A stretch of 64,000 nt of DNA from Pediococcus acidilactici DSM 20284 (GCF_000146325.1 NZ_GL397067.1:1342754-1406753); one strand, 5' to 3'; positions 9,014 through 17,430 are shown, counted from the stretch's first letter. The notes: generated from the sequence alone by a model not told the origin. A program made the numbers and translations.

Positions 9014-9517
9014 TTGCCCTCAGAGACGCTGGTGAAGTTAAAGCCAACTAAAAAAGCGGCGATTGAAACAGCCCTTTTGACGGAATTTTCGCGTTACCCA
9101 GTTGCCGAGGCACAGGTCGCTCGGATTGTTAAGGATGCGGGCATTTCGCGGGGAGCTTTTTACAATTATTTTGCTGATTTAATTGACGCTTACCGTTACA
9201 TTTACCAAGTAGCCATGCACGACATTCACCAATCTTTGCACGTCCCGGCCGCCCGAGGCCCTGCTTTAGTGACCACGGTCCGTGATTTTGTGGAGAATGC
9301 GCATTCTAGTAAATACTACGAGTTATTGCAAATGCACTTTCGCCACAACGAAGCGTACGTGGCCCATTGGATTGCCCCGGTCCATCCCGGCGGTGAACGG
9401 CAATGGGCCCAACAAACCTTGGTACACGACACGCTGCGCGGAGCGATTGTGGAACCGGAGACTGCGGAAGCTCGTTTAGCACAACTAACTAAGATCCTAA
9501 AAATTCTGGAGGAATAG
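9014..9517 (+). CDS. hrtR: TetR-family regulator, HrtR-like heme sensor
   Basis: About 167 residues with an N-terminal TetR helix-turn-helix (VAEAQVARIVKDAGISRGAFYNYFADL, summarised here by ISRGAFYNYF). In the HrtR model, heme binding releases the repressor and derepresses heme efflux. I place the start at TTG 9014, 6 nt after AAGGAGGTGG (8999-9008). Extending to 8957 would place codons inside the second operator. hrtB starts 2 nt after the stop. The assignment rests on the operator match and gene order; heme-ligand residues were not verified. Confidence 0.75.
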   Translation: MPSETLVKLKPTKKAAIETALLTEFSRYPVAEAQVARIVKDAGISRGAFYNYFADLIDAYRYIYQVAMHDIHQSLHVPAARGPALVTTVRDFVENAHSSKYYELLQMHFRHNEAYVAHWIAPVHPGGERQWAQQTLVHDTLRGAIVEPETAEARLAQLTKILKILEE

Positions 9518-9519
9518 AT

Positions 9520-10578
9520 ATGTTTTTAGCTTTGAAGGAGATTAAACGCGAAAAGTTGCGGTATTCGCTAATTATCGGCATGATTGTCTTGATTAGCTAC
9601 CTAATCTTTATTTTGACTAGTTTAGCCCTGGGGTTAGCCCACCAAAATACCGACGCCATCAACTCCTGGAAGATTAATTCGGTAGTTTTGAATCAGGACG
9701 CAAACGTTAACCTTAGCCAATCCTTAATTACGGATCAGCAGGTCAAGGACCAAAAATTGACCAAAAATGACGCCCTGATCGGCCAGATTTCGGTAGTGGC
9801 TAAGGAAGGCAAGCACGAAAAAATTTCGTCTTCCTTCGTGGGGATTCAAAATGACCAATTTATTGCCAAACAATTGAAATTAACCAGTGGCCACAAAATT
9901 AAACACGATCATGAAGTGGTGGTTGACGATAAGTTTGAGCAAAGCGGTTATAAAATCGGCGACAAATTGAAGTTAAACGACGCGGACCAAACCTTTAAAA
10001 TTGTCGGGTTCACCCATAACGCGAAGTTAAACATTGCGCCGGTAATTTATGGAACGTTGGATGACTGGCGGGATTTAAAACGGGCAATGCCCCAAACCAA
10101 GGCCAGCGCAATTGTTTCAAAGACAAACGATTTAAAGGTGAAAAAGCCCCTGAAGACTTACACTAAAAAAGCCTTTATCCAAAAACTGCCGGGATATTCC
10201 GCACAAAACATGACCTTTGCTTTGATGATCGGCTTCCTGATGGCAATATCATTAATTGTGATCGCAATCTTCTTGTACATTTTGACGATCCAGAAGCTAC
10301 CTAACTATGCGGTACTTCGCGCCCAAGGAATTCCGAGTCGGGTAATTGCGTGGAGCACAATCGCGCAATCATTGGTACTGGTAGTTAGCGGAATTATTAT
10401 CGGTACGTTGTTGACGATTGCGACGGCGGCGGTATTACCACCAGCGGTTCCAATGGCCTTTGACGTGCCAATGTTATCCGCAGTGGGCGTTGGATTAGTA
10501 ATTACGGCGCTCTTAGGTGCGTTAGTTCCGATTCGAAGTGTCATCAAACTAGACCCGGTAAGTGTGATTGGAGGATAA
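9520..10578 (+). CDS. hrtB: ABC transporter permease, HrtB-like
   Basis: A 352-residue FtsX-fold permease of the type that, with HrtA, extracts excess heme from the membrane. One N-terminal helix (about 17-40) is followed by an extracytoplasmic domain (about 45-235) and three C-terminal helices (about 240-345). MFLALKEIKREKLRYSLI is a typical HrtB start, and length equals known HrtB proteins. GGAGG lies before ATG 9520. It is translationally close to hrtR (2 nt) and hrtA (4 nt). Confidence 0.8.
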   Translation: MFLALKEIKREKLRYSLIIGMIVLISYLIFILTSLALGLAHQNTDAINSWKINSVVLNQDANVNLSQSLITDQQVKDQKLTKNDALIGQISVVAKEGKHEKISSSFVGIQNDQFIAKQLKLTSGHKIKHDHEVVVDDKFEQSGYKIGDKLKLNDADQTFKIVGFTHNAKLNIAPVIYGTLDDWRDLKRAMPQTKASAIVSKTNDLKVKKPLKTYTKKAFIQKLPGYSAQNMTFALMIGFLMAISLIVIAIFLYILTIQKLPNYAVLRAQGIPSRVIAWSTIAQSLVLVVSGIIIGTLLTIATAAVLPPAVPMAFDVPMLSAVGVGLVITALLGALVPIRSVIKLDPVSVIGG

Positions 10579-10582
10579 AACC

Positions 10583-11260
10583 ATGGCAGCAATTGAAATG
10601 AACGGCATTAACCAGATTTACGGGAAGGGGATTGCCGAAGTGCACGTGCTTCACGACATTGATTTCAAGGCGGAAGCGGGAACCCTAAGCTTAATTATTG
10701 GGCCAAGTGGTTCCGGAAAGAGTACTTTCTTGACGATTGCCGGCGGTTTGCGGACCCCGACGAGCGGTAAGGTCAAGGTCAACGGTCATGACTATCAGGA
10801 TAGTTCCCGGAAGGCGTTGGAAAAATTACGGCTCAATGAAATTGGGTTTGTGTTGCAAAACTATCATTTGTTACCCTTCCTGACCGTTAAGGACCAATTC
10901 AAGTTAGTTGATAAGGTCAAAAAGGACCATAATTTATCGCAAGCAGAATTAAACGACTTGCTCACCCAACTGGGGGTCGAAGATTTGGTAGATAAATATC
11001 CTACCGAACTCTCGGGCGGACAACAACAACGGGTGGCAATTGCCCGGGCCTTGTATCCGGATCCGTCGATTATTCTAGCGGATGAACCAACGGCAGCTTT
11101 AGATAGTTCGCGGGTAAAGGAAGTCGGCAAGATGTTTGCTCGACTAGCGCACGAACATAATAAGGCGGTCGTGATCGTTACCCACGACATGCGCTTAAAG
11201 GACTACGCGGATCAAATGTTTAAGATTAACGACGGAGTTTTGAGCGCGGAAACCCTCTAA
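10583..11260 (+). CDS. hrtA: ABC transporter ATP-binding protein, HrtA-like
   Basis: A 225-residue ATPase of the LolD/MacB type that powers HrtB. Walker A GPSGSGKST is at 40-48, the Q-loop VLQNYHLLP at about 90-98, signature LSGGQQQR at 143-150, Walker B IILADEP at 163-169, and VTHD near 199. ATG at 10583 is chosen over TTG 10568 because GGAGG (10570-10574) is correctly spaced and overlaps the hrtB stop. It is last in the hrtRBA operon. Confidence 0.85.
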   Translation: MAAIEMNGINQIYGKGIAEVHVLHDIDFKAEAGTLSLIIGPSGSGKSTFLTIAGGLRTPTSGKVKVNGHDYQDSSRKALEKLRLNEIGFVLQNYHLLPFLTVKDQFKLVDKVKKDHNLSQAELNDLLTQLGVEDLVDKYPTELSGGQQQRVAIARALYPDPSIILADEPTAALDSSRVKEVGKMFARLAHEHNKAVVIVTHDMRLKDYADQMFKINDGVLSAETL

Positions 11261-11303
11261 TAGATTTGTTGGTACGAAGAAAAACTCGTTAATTCCCAAA
11301 AGG

Positions 11304-11419
11304 AGAGTGGGACAAAAGTTGGGTAGTTTACGAGCATTAACTGAAAATTGACCATGATGCCTGAATTTGGCATGATGGTCAATTTTTGGTTAAGCGGAAC
11401 AAACTGACTTTTGTCACAC
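11304..11419. repeat. Dispersed palindromic intergenic repeat, type A copy 1
   Basis: The ends GTGGGACAAAAGT and ACTTTTGTCACAC are inverted repeats with one mismatch. An inner 15-bp stem (ATTGACCATGATGCC / GGCATGATGGTCAAT, one mismatch) surrounds TGAATTT. A second copy lies inverted at 53130-53247. It carries no coding capacity and could fold into one long hairpin downstream of hrtA. Confidence 0.75.
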
Positions 11420-11505
11420 GTTTTGGCTCTATTGAAGTCAAAACACCAAAACAACTTTTTCACCTTTGAAAAGTATTTTTTAGTTTTTTCCTGGCCTTTT
11501 TTCGC

Positions 11506-11559
11506 TGAACTTCACTTTAACTTCAATGAAGTTTAACGTAAAATGAATTGAAGTTAAAT
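11506..11559 (+). promoter_or_regulatory. TGAAGTT palindrome and repeats upstream of the XRE gene
   Basis: AACTTCAATGAAGTT (11519-11533) is a near-perfect palindrome of two TGAAGTT half-sites. TGAACTTCA precedes it at 11506 and TTGAAGTTAAAT follows at about 11548. It belongs to the same motif family as 6170-6257 and 54226-54292. It lies about 110 nt before the XRE start and could be an operator. Confidence 0.5.
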
Positions 11560-11645
11560 AAACCGCGGTATCGGGGCGTGCAACAGGGTTGTTGCTTGGC
11601 AAAACTGCGGAATATGGCAGAATGAAGCCAGAAGGAGTTGATCAA

Positions 11646-12212
11646 ATGTCAATCGGACCGGCATTACAAAAGGTACGACAAGATCGTCACTTAACCCAAG
11701 CGGAGGTGGCAAGTCAGCTGTACGTGACGCGGCAAACCATTTCGCGTTGGGAGCAGGGGAAGACGATTCCTAACATCTATGCGTTAAAGGACTTAGCGGA
11801 ACTTTATGGCGTGTCGATTGACGAATTGACCAATACATCCCTTCTTAATCCAGTTCAGGAAGAAGGAGATCCAATGAAGCAGGTTAATTGGATGGCATTA
11901 TTCGGTATCTTGTGGTTTAACGTTTTGTTCACGGCGGGAGCGGTCGTCGCGGTCATCGGCACTTTAGTAGGGTTATGGGTTACTATGGTAGCCTTTATTG
12001 GGGCACCGCTGTTACTATTTGTGGAATGGCTAGCGGTAATGGCGTACCACCTTCCGTGGCCCGAAAGTTTGACGTGGTATGAAGTGCCGTTATCGTTAAT
12101 TTTTTGCGGAATCGGCATTTCAATGTGGCTGATGGCAAAGAACACGACATTTTACTTGGCCAACTTTTTTAAAAAATACGTGCGGTACAACCTCAAAGCA
12201 ATTTATCGCTAG
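11646..12212 (+). CDS. XRE-family regulator with a C-terminal membrane domain (DUF1700-like)
   Basis: 188 residues. An XRE helix-turn-helix (about 5-60, with LTQAEVASQLYVTRQTISRW) is joined to two or three membrane helices (about 85-180) resembling the DUF1700 pattern. Such proteins may sense an envelope signal and bind DNA at the membrane, but no target is known. ATG 11646 has AGAAGGAG 7 nt upstream; the frame is open 19 codons further but without a ribosome site. A palindromic motif lies upstream, and a terminator follows. Confidence 0.75.
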   Translation: MSIGPALQKVRQDRHLTQAEVASQLYVTRQTISRWEQGKTIPNIYALKDLAELYGVSIDELTNTSLLNPVQEEGDPMKQVNWMALFGILWFNVLFTAGAVVAVIGTLVGLWVTMVAFIGAPLLLFVEWLAVMAYHLPWPESLTWYEVPLSLIFCGIGISMWLMAKNTTFYLANFFKKYVRYNLKAIYR

Positions 12213-12219
12213 GCAACTT

Positions 12220-12289
12220 AGATCGGCAATGGCGCATTTCAGGAGTGCAATTTGATGGACTTTGAAATGTAGCTAAGCCGGTCTTTTTA
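12220..12289 (+). terminator. Terminator after the XRE gene
   Basis: AGATCGGC (12220-12227) pairs with GCCGGTCT (12278-12285), with an inner CATTTCA/TGAAATG stem, followed by T-rich sequence. Confidence 0.65.
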
Positions 12290-12411
12290 TTTGCCACGAT
12301 AACCCAACCAGCAGGTTCCAACCTATCATAATAGGTATATACCAGTCTGAAAAATAACTTTTTTAGCGTACGTTTACGGGAAAACCAAGCAAAAATATCT
12401 AATTATTTCTT

Positions 12412-12448
12412 TGTAAGGGTTTACATTTATCAAAAATATTTCTATACT
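12412..12448 (+). promoter_or_regulatory. PTS promoter with overlapping cre (CcpA) site
   Basis: TTTACA (12420-12425) and TATACT (12443-12448) have exact 17-nt spacing. TGTAAGGGTTTACA (12412-12425) matches the cre consensus TGWAANCGNTNWCA except for the central C, and overlaps the -35. Glucose repression of the downstream PTS gene is therefore likely. Confidence 0.7.
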
Positions 12449-12506
12449 TAGTCTGTTGGTTGAGTTGAATTTTTGGGTAGGTTACCGTAGTTAGGAGGAA
12501 CCGTAG

Positions 12507-13738
12507 ATGAATAATTTTATGAACTGGGTGCAATCCAGTTTGATGCCCCCGCTAGCAAAGGCGGGAAATAATAAATACTTAGTTTCAATCCGGAACGGTC
12601 TGGTATTGACCTTACCGGCCGTAATTAGCGGATCGATTTTCTTGATTATCGCGAACATCCCGATCCCCGCATGGACGAACTTTATGAAGCCATACATGGG
12701 GGCGATGGGGGTCGCGGTTAACGGCTCGTTTGGGATTATTTCCCTGTTAGCCACGATTGGAATTGGGTACGAGTTGGCAAAGGCGCTCGATTTAGATGCA
12801 ATTAACGGCGCGGGTTTGTCGACCATGGCGTTCATCGTCACTTCGTTTAATAGCAAACTGACGCTGGATACTGATAATTTTGCTTCTTCTGGTTTGTTTA
12901 CTGCAATTGTTTGTTCATTTATTTCAGTTTCAATTTTACGTTTATTCGTGAAGAAGGATTGGATTATCAAGTTGCCTAAGGGCGTTCCTGCGGCGGTTAG
13001 TCAGTCGTTTGCTTCCTTAACTCCCGCATTTTTGATTTTGCTATTTTTCTGGGGATTGCGGGTCCCGCTTCATTTTGATATTAATCACTTTATTCAAAGT
13101 ATTTTCCACCCGTTGCTGTTTGCGATGAACAGTTTGCCGGGAATCATGTTCTACACCCTTTTGGTTAGCATTTTATGGGTTGCCGGAATTCACGGGGACA
13201 TGACGCTTCAAGGAATTTCGGACCCGATTTTCTTACAATTTTTGGCTGCTAACGGGGTTGCGTACGCGCACCACCAAACTATCCCATACATAACCTCTCT
13301 CGGATTTTCGAGTCTGTTCGTTAACGTTGGAGGAACCGGAGCAACGATCATGTTAGTTTTCTGGATGCTGTCCTCCAAGAGTAAGGCCTATCGGGAGTTA
13401 GGGAAGGTAGCCTTCCCAAGTGCCTTATTTGAAATTAATGAGCCGGTAATCTTTGGTTTTCCGGTGGTAATGAATCCAATCACCTTAATTCCGTTTATCG
13501 TGATTCCACAAGTGTTGACGATCACGACGTACTTATGGCTGTGCACCTAATTCGGCCGGCCGTAATGATGGTGCCGTGGACGATGCCGCCGATTATCGGT
13601 CCGCTGATGGCCACCGGTTGGGATTGGCGTGCTGGAGTATGGTCGGCAATTGAACTAGTGATTGCGGGCGTACTCTACTACCCATTCTTCAAAGTTGCTG
13701 AAAAACAAATGGTGCAACAAGAACTTAAAGAGGGATAA
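12507..13738 (+). pseudogene. PTS cellobiose/lactose-family EIIC permease, frameshifted
   Basis: A membrane EIIC subunit of the Lac/celB type that would translocate and phosphorylate a beta-glucoside or similar sugar with separate EIIA and EIIB. The first frame (12507-13550, 347 codons) ends ITTYLWLCT. A second frame (from about 13535 to 13738) starts MAVHLIRPAVMMVPWTMPP, the normal continuation of this family. Joined, they give about 407 residues, close to family length. The break lies near 13528-13540 and fits a 1-nt or 4-nt loss. No EIIA, EIIB or hydrolase lies nearby. A sequencing error cannot be excluded. Confidence 0.85.
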
Positions 13739-13740
13739 TA

Positions 13741-13911
13741 ATGGTTAAGATGTTAATTAAATATGGGGCAGCGGGCGCGTTCCTAATTATGGCGAGCGCG
13801 ATCATTTTAACAAAGCTGCCCTTAAGTAGTTGGACCGTCGACCGGGCCATGTTGGCGATTAGTTTGCTGATTTTTCTGGGACTCGGCGTTGCGCTGAAAA
13901 AACACGCTTAA
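13741..13911 (+). CDS. Small two-helix membrane protein (56 residues), function unknown
   Basis: ATG at 13741 starts 2 nt after the EIIC stop, with AAAGAGGG upstream. The frame encodes 56 residues with two hydrophobic segments (about 8-25 and 36-52) separated by a short polar turn, and a basic end (LKKHA). Tight coupling suggests co-expression with the PTS gene. I do not recognise a family. Confidence 0.6.
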   Translation: MVKMLIKYGAAGAFLIMASAIILTKLPLSSWTVDRAMLAISLLIFLGLGVALKKHA

Positions 13912-13932
13912 GCTAAAGTAGAGGGATTGAAA

Positions 13933-15117
13933 ATGGATAAATTGGAACGGTTAACGAAAACAGATTTAAATGATTTCTATCAACTATACTTGTACGCATT
14001 TACCAATCCGGATAGCGCGGAACGACGGGCGTTTTTCGACCATCGTTACCAGCATTCGGAGAAGTACGGGATTAAGTACGATGGTCGATTGGGAAGTGGA
14101 ATGTTAAGCATCCCCTTCCAAGTCAACTTTCACGGCGTGAAGTATAAGATGAACGGGATTGGCGACGTCATGAGTTATCCTGAATATGGCGGCCACGGAG
14201 CGATTACTAAGTTAATGCGCCAGGCCTTTCAAGATATGCTCGCAAATAAGGTTGCGTTGTCTTATTTGGCGCCATTCTCGTATAAATTTTACCGTCGGTT
14301 TGGTTACGAAGAAGTGTTTGACCAGACGATCTATCGGGTGAAAAATACCGATTTGCCACGCATTCGGGTGGATTCGCAAGCAGGTTCGATGGAACGTTTG
14401 TCGCTCAAGGATGCGATTCCGTACATTAAAGAACTCTACAATAATAACCCGGATAGCCACAATGCCGGATTGGTGCGGGCGGACTGGTGGTGGGATTACC
14501 TCGTCCTTAAGCATCCGCATTGGCAAGTGGGCGTCTATTTTGACGACCTTCATTCCGCGACTGGATACGTGATTTACGAAGGGATCAACACCACCTTTTA
14601 CATTCAAGAAATCATGTACACCAATTGGGAAAGCTACCAATACTTGGCGCGGTTCATTTGCCAGCACGAATCGATGTACTTCAACTTTGAGTACGTAAGT
14701 GGTGATCCGGTCGGTCGTCCGGATATTTTGCAAGAACCCGATACGCTCAAGGTGGAAATTAAACCGTACATGATGGCCCGAATTATTAATTTGGCGACCT
14801 TCGTCCAAGATTATCCGTTTTTAGGTAAGGTTAAAAGTATCCGGCTGGCGGTCACCGACCAAATGATTCCAGAAAATAACGGGATTTGGCGGCTGATGAT
14901 TAACAGTAACGGGACGAGTTTTGAAAAGATTAGTGACAACGAAACCAACATGGCGGACATTCGCCTTTCAATTCAAGAGTTAACCAAGGCGTTTCTCGGC
15001 TACCGTTCTTTGGGACATTTAAACCGGGTCGGTGCGATTCGCGGATCGTACGCGGCCATTGCAGGTTTAGATAACGTTTTGCGCAAAGAATCACCGATGC
15101 TGTGGGACTACTTTTAA
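13933..15117 (+). CDS. Eis-like GNAT N-acetyltransferase
   Basis: 394 residues with the Eis layout: an N-terminal GNAT domain (about 1-140), a second GNAT-like domain (about 150-285) and a C-terminal sterol-carrier-like domain (about 290-394). GGHGAITKLMRQAF at about 92-105 sits at the acetyl-CoA pyrophosphate loop (usual R/Q-x-x-G-x-G/A). YKFYRRFGYEEVF is the conserved end of the first domain. Family members acetylate amines, including aminoglycosides, but the substrate here is unknown. ATG 13933 follows AGAGGGA by about 7 nt. Confidence 0.75.
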   Translation: MDKLERLTKTDLNDFYQLYLYAFTNPDSAERRAFFDHRYQHSEKYGIKYDGRLGSGMLSIPFQVNFHGVKYKMNGIGDVMSYPEYGGHGAITKLMRQAFQDMLANKVALSYLAPFSYKFYRRFGYEEVFDQTIYRVKNTDLPRIRVDSQAGSMERLSLKDAIPYIKELYNNNPDSHNAGLVRADWWWDYLVLKHPHWQVGVYFDDLHSATGYVIYEGINTTFYIQEIMYTNWESYQYLARFICQHESMYFNFEYVSGDPVGRPDILQEPDTLKVEIKPYMMARIINLATFVQDYPFLGKVKSIRLAVTDQMIPENNGIWRLMINSNGTSFEKISDNETNMADIRLSIQELTKAFLGYRSLGHLNRVGAIRGSYAAIAGLDNVLRKESPMLWDYF

Positions 15118-15233
15118 AATGAAAAGCCTCACGTGAAGTTCCAAGGATTAACAAAATTAGATGGTTAATCGTGAACGGAACGATTGAGCAGGGGAACCGG
15201 CACCAAATTTAAAAATAAGCCGTTAATTTAAGC

Positions 15234-15273
15234 AGACTTCTCGAGAATCTTAGTTTCTTGGGGAGTCTTTTTT
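15234..15273 (+). terminator. Terminator after the Eis-like gene
   Basis: A 14-bp stem rich in G:T pairs (AGACTTCTCGAGAA with TTCTTGGGGAGTCT) ends in six T. The 363-nt gap 15118-15480 also contains a perfect 7-bp hairpin (GATTAAC / GTTAATC, 15147-15171); I see nothing else coding in it. Confidence 0.75.
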
Positions 15274-15399
15274 GGTAGAAACATGACTAGGCTAAGGCTA
15301 AATTTCTGCACGAAAAGCCCGGGAGTGATGTGAAGAAAGATGGCGCTTTTGGTAAACTAAGCAGCCGTTAAAAAAGCTTTCGCAAACAATGCACATTGC

Positions 15400-15429
15400 T
15401 TACCTTTTAGAAGTAAATACGCTTATACT
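15400..15429 (+). promoter_or_regulatory. Promoter of the FMN reductase gene
   Basis: TTACCT (15400-15405) and TATACT (15424-15429) with 18-nt spacing lie about 50 nt before the start codon. Confidence 0.45.
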
Positions 15430-15480
15430 ATACGTGAACTAAGTTGTTACATTTTTTGGTTAGAAGGAGGAATTATTATC

Positions 15481-16029
15481 ATGACTTTGAAAATTGGTAT
15501 TATGGTTGGTAGTTTACGAAAGGGCTCCTTTAACCGATTAGTAGCCCAAACCTTTGAAAAGTTACTTCCGCACGAAGTAGAACCAGTTTGGATTGAAGTT
15601 GGCGATTTACCGTTGTACAACGAGGATTTGGATACCGACAATCCGCCGATGGCCTGGCAAAATTTACGGCGGGCGGTGCAAAGTGTTGATGGAGTGATGT
15701 TCTTTACTCCCGAGTACAACCGTTCGGTTCCCGCGGCGCTGAAGAACGCGATTGACGTAGGATCCCAGCCCATGGGACAAAACGTTTGGGATGGCAAACC
15801 AGCCCTCGTGGTAACCGTGTCACCTGGTGGAATTGGCGGATTTGGCGCAAACCACCACTTACGGCAATCGTTGACTTTCGTTAACATGCCGGTATTGCAA
15901 CAACCGGAAGCCTACATTGGCAACATTACACAACACATGGACGGCGACCAAATTGATGAAGCAACCCAAAAGTTCTTCAAGCAAATTGTGGGTGCGTACC
16001 TAACCTTTTTACAAAGGTTTACTAATTAA
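15481..16029 (+). CDS. NADPH-dependent FMN reductase / flavodoxin-fold NAD(P)H oxidoreductase
   Basis: 182 residues with the flavodoxin-like fold. GSLRKGSFN at 10-18 is the FMN phosphate-binding loop, and PEYNRSVPAALKNAID (from 78) is the second family signature that packs on the flavin. Such cytosolic enzymes reduce FMN, quinones or azo compounds using NAD(P)H. AGGAGG precedes ATG 15481. It is transcribed alone. Confidence 0.9.
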   Translation: MTLKIGIMVGSLRKGSFNRLVAQTFEKLLPHEVEPVWIEVGDLPLYNEDLDTDNPPMAWQNLRRAVQSVDGVMFFTPEYNRSVPAALKNAIDVGSQPMGQNVWDGKPALVVTVSPGGIGGFGANHHLRQSLTFVNMPVLQQPEAYIGNITQHMDGDQIDEATQKFFKQIVGAYLTFLQRFTN

Positions 16030-16065
16030 TCGATAACCAACGCTTTAAAACGAGTATAAAATCGC

Positions 16066-16108
16066 AATGCTTTTCGAGAATTTTGCATTCTGGAGAAGCA
16101 TTTTTATT
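16066..16108 (+). terminator. Terminator after the FMN reductase gene
   Basis: AATGCTTTTCGAGAAT (16066-16081) pairs with ATTCTGGAGAAGCATT (16087-16102), followed by five T. Confidence 0.8.
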
Positions 16109-16212
16109 TTGTGCGTTTTTATGAATGATGAAGTTTTGCGAGTTACTAAAGCGGGGCGTAAGTTAAACGAATTAAATGAGCGGGGTACATATTGAAGCGG
16201 GTTTAATATTCC

Positions 16213-16242
16213 ACAAAAATAAAACATCGCGTAACGATGTTT
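16213..16242 (-). terminator. Terminator of the leftward response-regulator gene
   Basis: AAACATCG / CGATGTTT with a 5-nt loop (16222-16242), followed on the minus strand by a T-rich tail. Confidence 0.7.
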
Positions 16243-16269
16243 AGAGAGTTTCTACTATTATATAGGCAT

Positions 16270-17118
16270 TTAAATGGAAAGTTTTCCGTGGCTTTCTTGT
16301 AGTAAGCCATCAAAGAAATGTTGGAGCGAGATTTGGCCGTTAGGAACGTCTTCGTGGCGCATCTTCTGAATTTCAATGTAGACGTTTTGGTATTCAAAAA
16401 GTGCGTTAGCATATTCTAGTAAAATTTCGTTTTCGGAGTACTCGCTGCACATGCCGGCTAAGTTGGTAATCCCCACCCGCAGCGCGCGGCGAATTCGTTG
16501 GTAAACGATTTTCTTTTCGTGTTCGTCAAGACCCAAGTCGCGCTGAAAGTCGATGCTCGAAAAGGAAATGTTTTGGTCGACCATAATCCGAATGATTTTC
16601 AAGATTTCTTTATTGCCGGTTTCGGAGGCGATGCCTAAGAAGCGCAGAATCGCGTTAACCCGGTCCATTTGCAAACGGTGCTCGGATTGGGGCCGGTTAA
16701 AAGGCGTTACCACCTGTGACGTGATGTTGTAAATCTCGGAAAGTTTACTAATCTGTTGGCAATAGGAGGCCACTAACCGAGTCACGTGTTTAAACTCGAC
16801 GGGACTGACCGGATGTTCTAAGAAGAAGTCAATTCCAGCGTGGTAGGCGGCTTCCTTAGTCGCGACGTCCTCGGCGGAGCTAATCATAATGTAGTGCGGT
16901 TTGATTTGAACTTGTTCGAGCCGTTTGATTAGTTGAATCCCGACTTCCGGGTCGTTACTACTAATAATCATGATATCGACGCGCAATTGCAACAAGTCGT
17001 CGTAGGCTTGGGCAGGGGAAACTCCGATTCCCACGAGGTTATTGTTGAAATCAGCTTCGATAAGATCCCGAATGGCAGTGGTGTGACGGGAATCGTTTTC
17101 AAATAAATAAAAGTTCAT
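16270..17118 (-). CDS. Atypical response regulator with YcbB-like (GlnL-type) DNA-binding domain
   Basis: 282 residues. The N-terminal receiver-like domain (about 1-120) is followed by a C-terminal helical domain (about 155-280) resembling the YcbB domain of Bacillus GlnL. In the receiver, VDIMIISSNDP places Ser53 where the phospho-acceptor Asp is expected, and FFLEHPVSP replaces the usual Lys-Pro motif. Canonical phosphorylation is therefore unlikely. ATG 17118 has AGGAGG about 10 nt upstream on the minus strand; earlier in-frame codons lack a ribosome site. No histidine kinase is adjacent. It is divergent from the arc operon and may regulate it. Confidence 0.7.
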   Translation of the reverse strand: MNFYLFENDSRHTTAIRDLIEADFNNNLVGIGVSPAQAYDDLLQLRVDIMIISSNDPEVGIQLIKRLEQVQIKPHYIMISSAEDVATKEAAYHAGIDFFLEHPVSPVEFKHVTRLVASYCQQISKLSEIYNITSQVVTPFNRPQSEHRLQMDRVNAILRFLGIASETGNKEILKIIRIMVDQNISFSSIDFQRDLGLDEHEKKIVYQRIRRALRVGITNLAGMCSEYSENEILLEYANALFEYQNVYIEIQKMRHEDVPNGQISLQHFFDGLLQESHGKLSI

Positions 17119-17183
17119 GGCTAAATGGCCTCCTAGTATTGAAAAATCGTGATGTTTCGTGAAGCAATACGAAACTAAACGTT

Positions 17184-17285
17184 TTATACAATGTTTATAC
17201 ATTAAGACTATATAATAATGGATTTTTTTTCAAATCAAACGATCATTTTATCCAAATTATACACTTTGCAACCGAAATTTATACA
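17184..17285 (+). promoter_or_regulatory. Phased TTATACA direct repeats between the regulator and the arc operon
   Basis: TTATACA occurs at 17184, 17195, 17257 and 17279. The first pair is 11 nt apart (TTATACA-N4-TTATACA) and the second pair 22 nt, so each pair lies on one helical face. The architecture resembles the GlnL site I recall from Bacillus (TTTTGT-N4-TTTTGT). These are candidate sites for the adjacent YcbB-type regulator. Confidence 0.5.
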
Positions 17286-17364
17286 CGGAAAATGTGCCCC
17301 ATGTCAAGTAAGTACGCGAATTAAAACGATTTCATGGAATTTAAGGTTAAATCCTAAAGTGTCG

Positions 17365-17378
17365 TGAAACCGCTTACT
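17365..17378 (+). promoter_or_regulatory. cre (CcpA) site in the arc promoter region
   Basis: TGAAACCGCTTACT matches the cre consensus TGWAANCGNTNWCA at all positions but the last. A weak -10 (TATAAG, 17384-17389) lies just downstream. CcpA repression of arginine deiminase operons is known in lactic acid bacteria. Confidence 0.65.
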
Positions 17379-17430
17379 ATCATTATAAGTGTAATAAAGA
17401 TATTTAGTCACCTTAAGGAGGATGTTTTCA

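Noticed and set aside
12322..12343. Palindromes CCTATCATAATAGG and GGTATATACC upstream of the PTS gene as operators
   Set aside because: They are short, AT-rich and far from the promoter; no partner regulator is adjacent, so I did not list them as sites.
15147..15171. Small hairpin after the Eis-like gene as an RNA gene
   Set aside because: A single 7-bp stem without T-run or conserved motif is too little to support an RNA.
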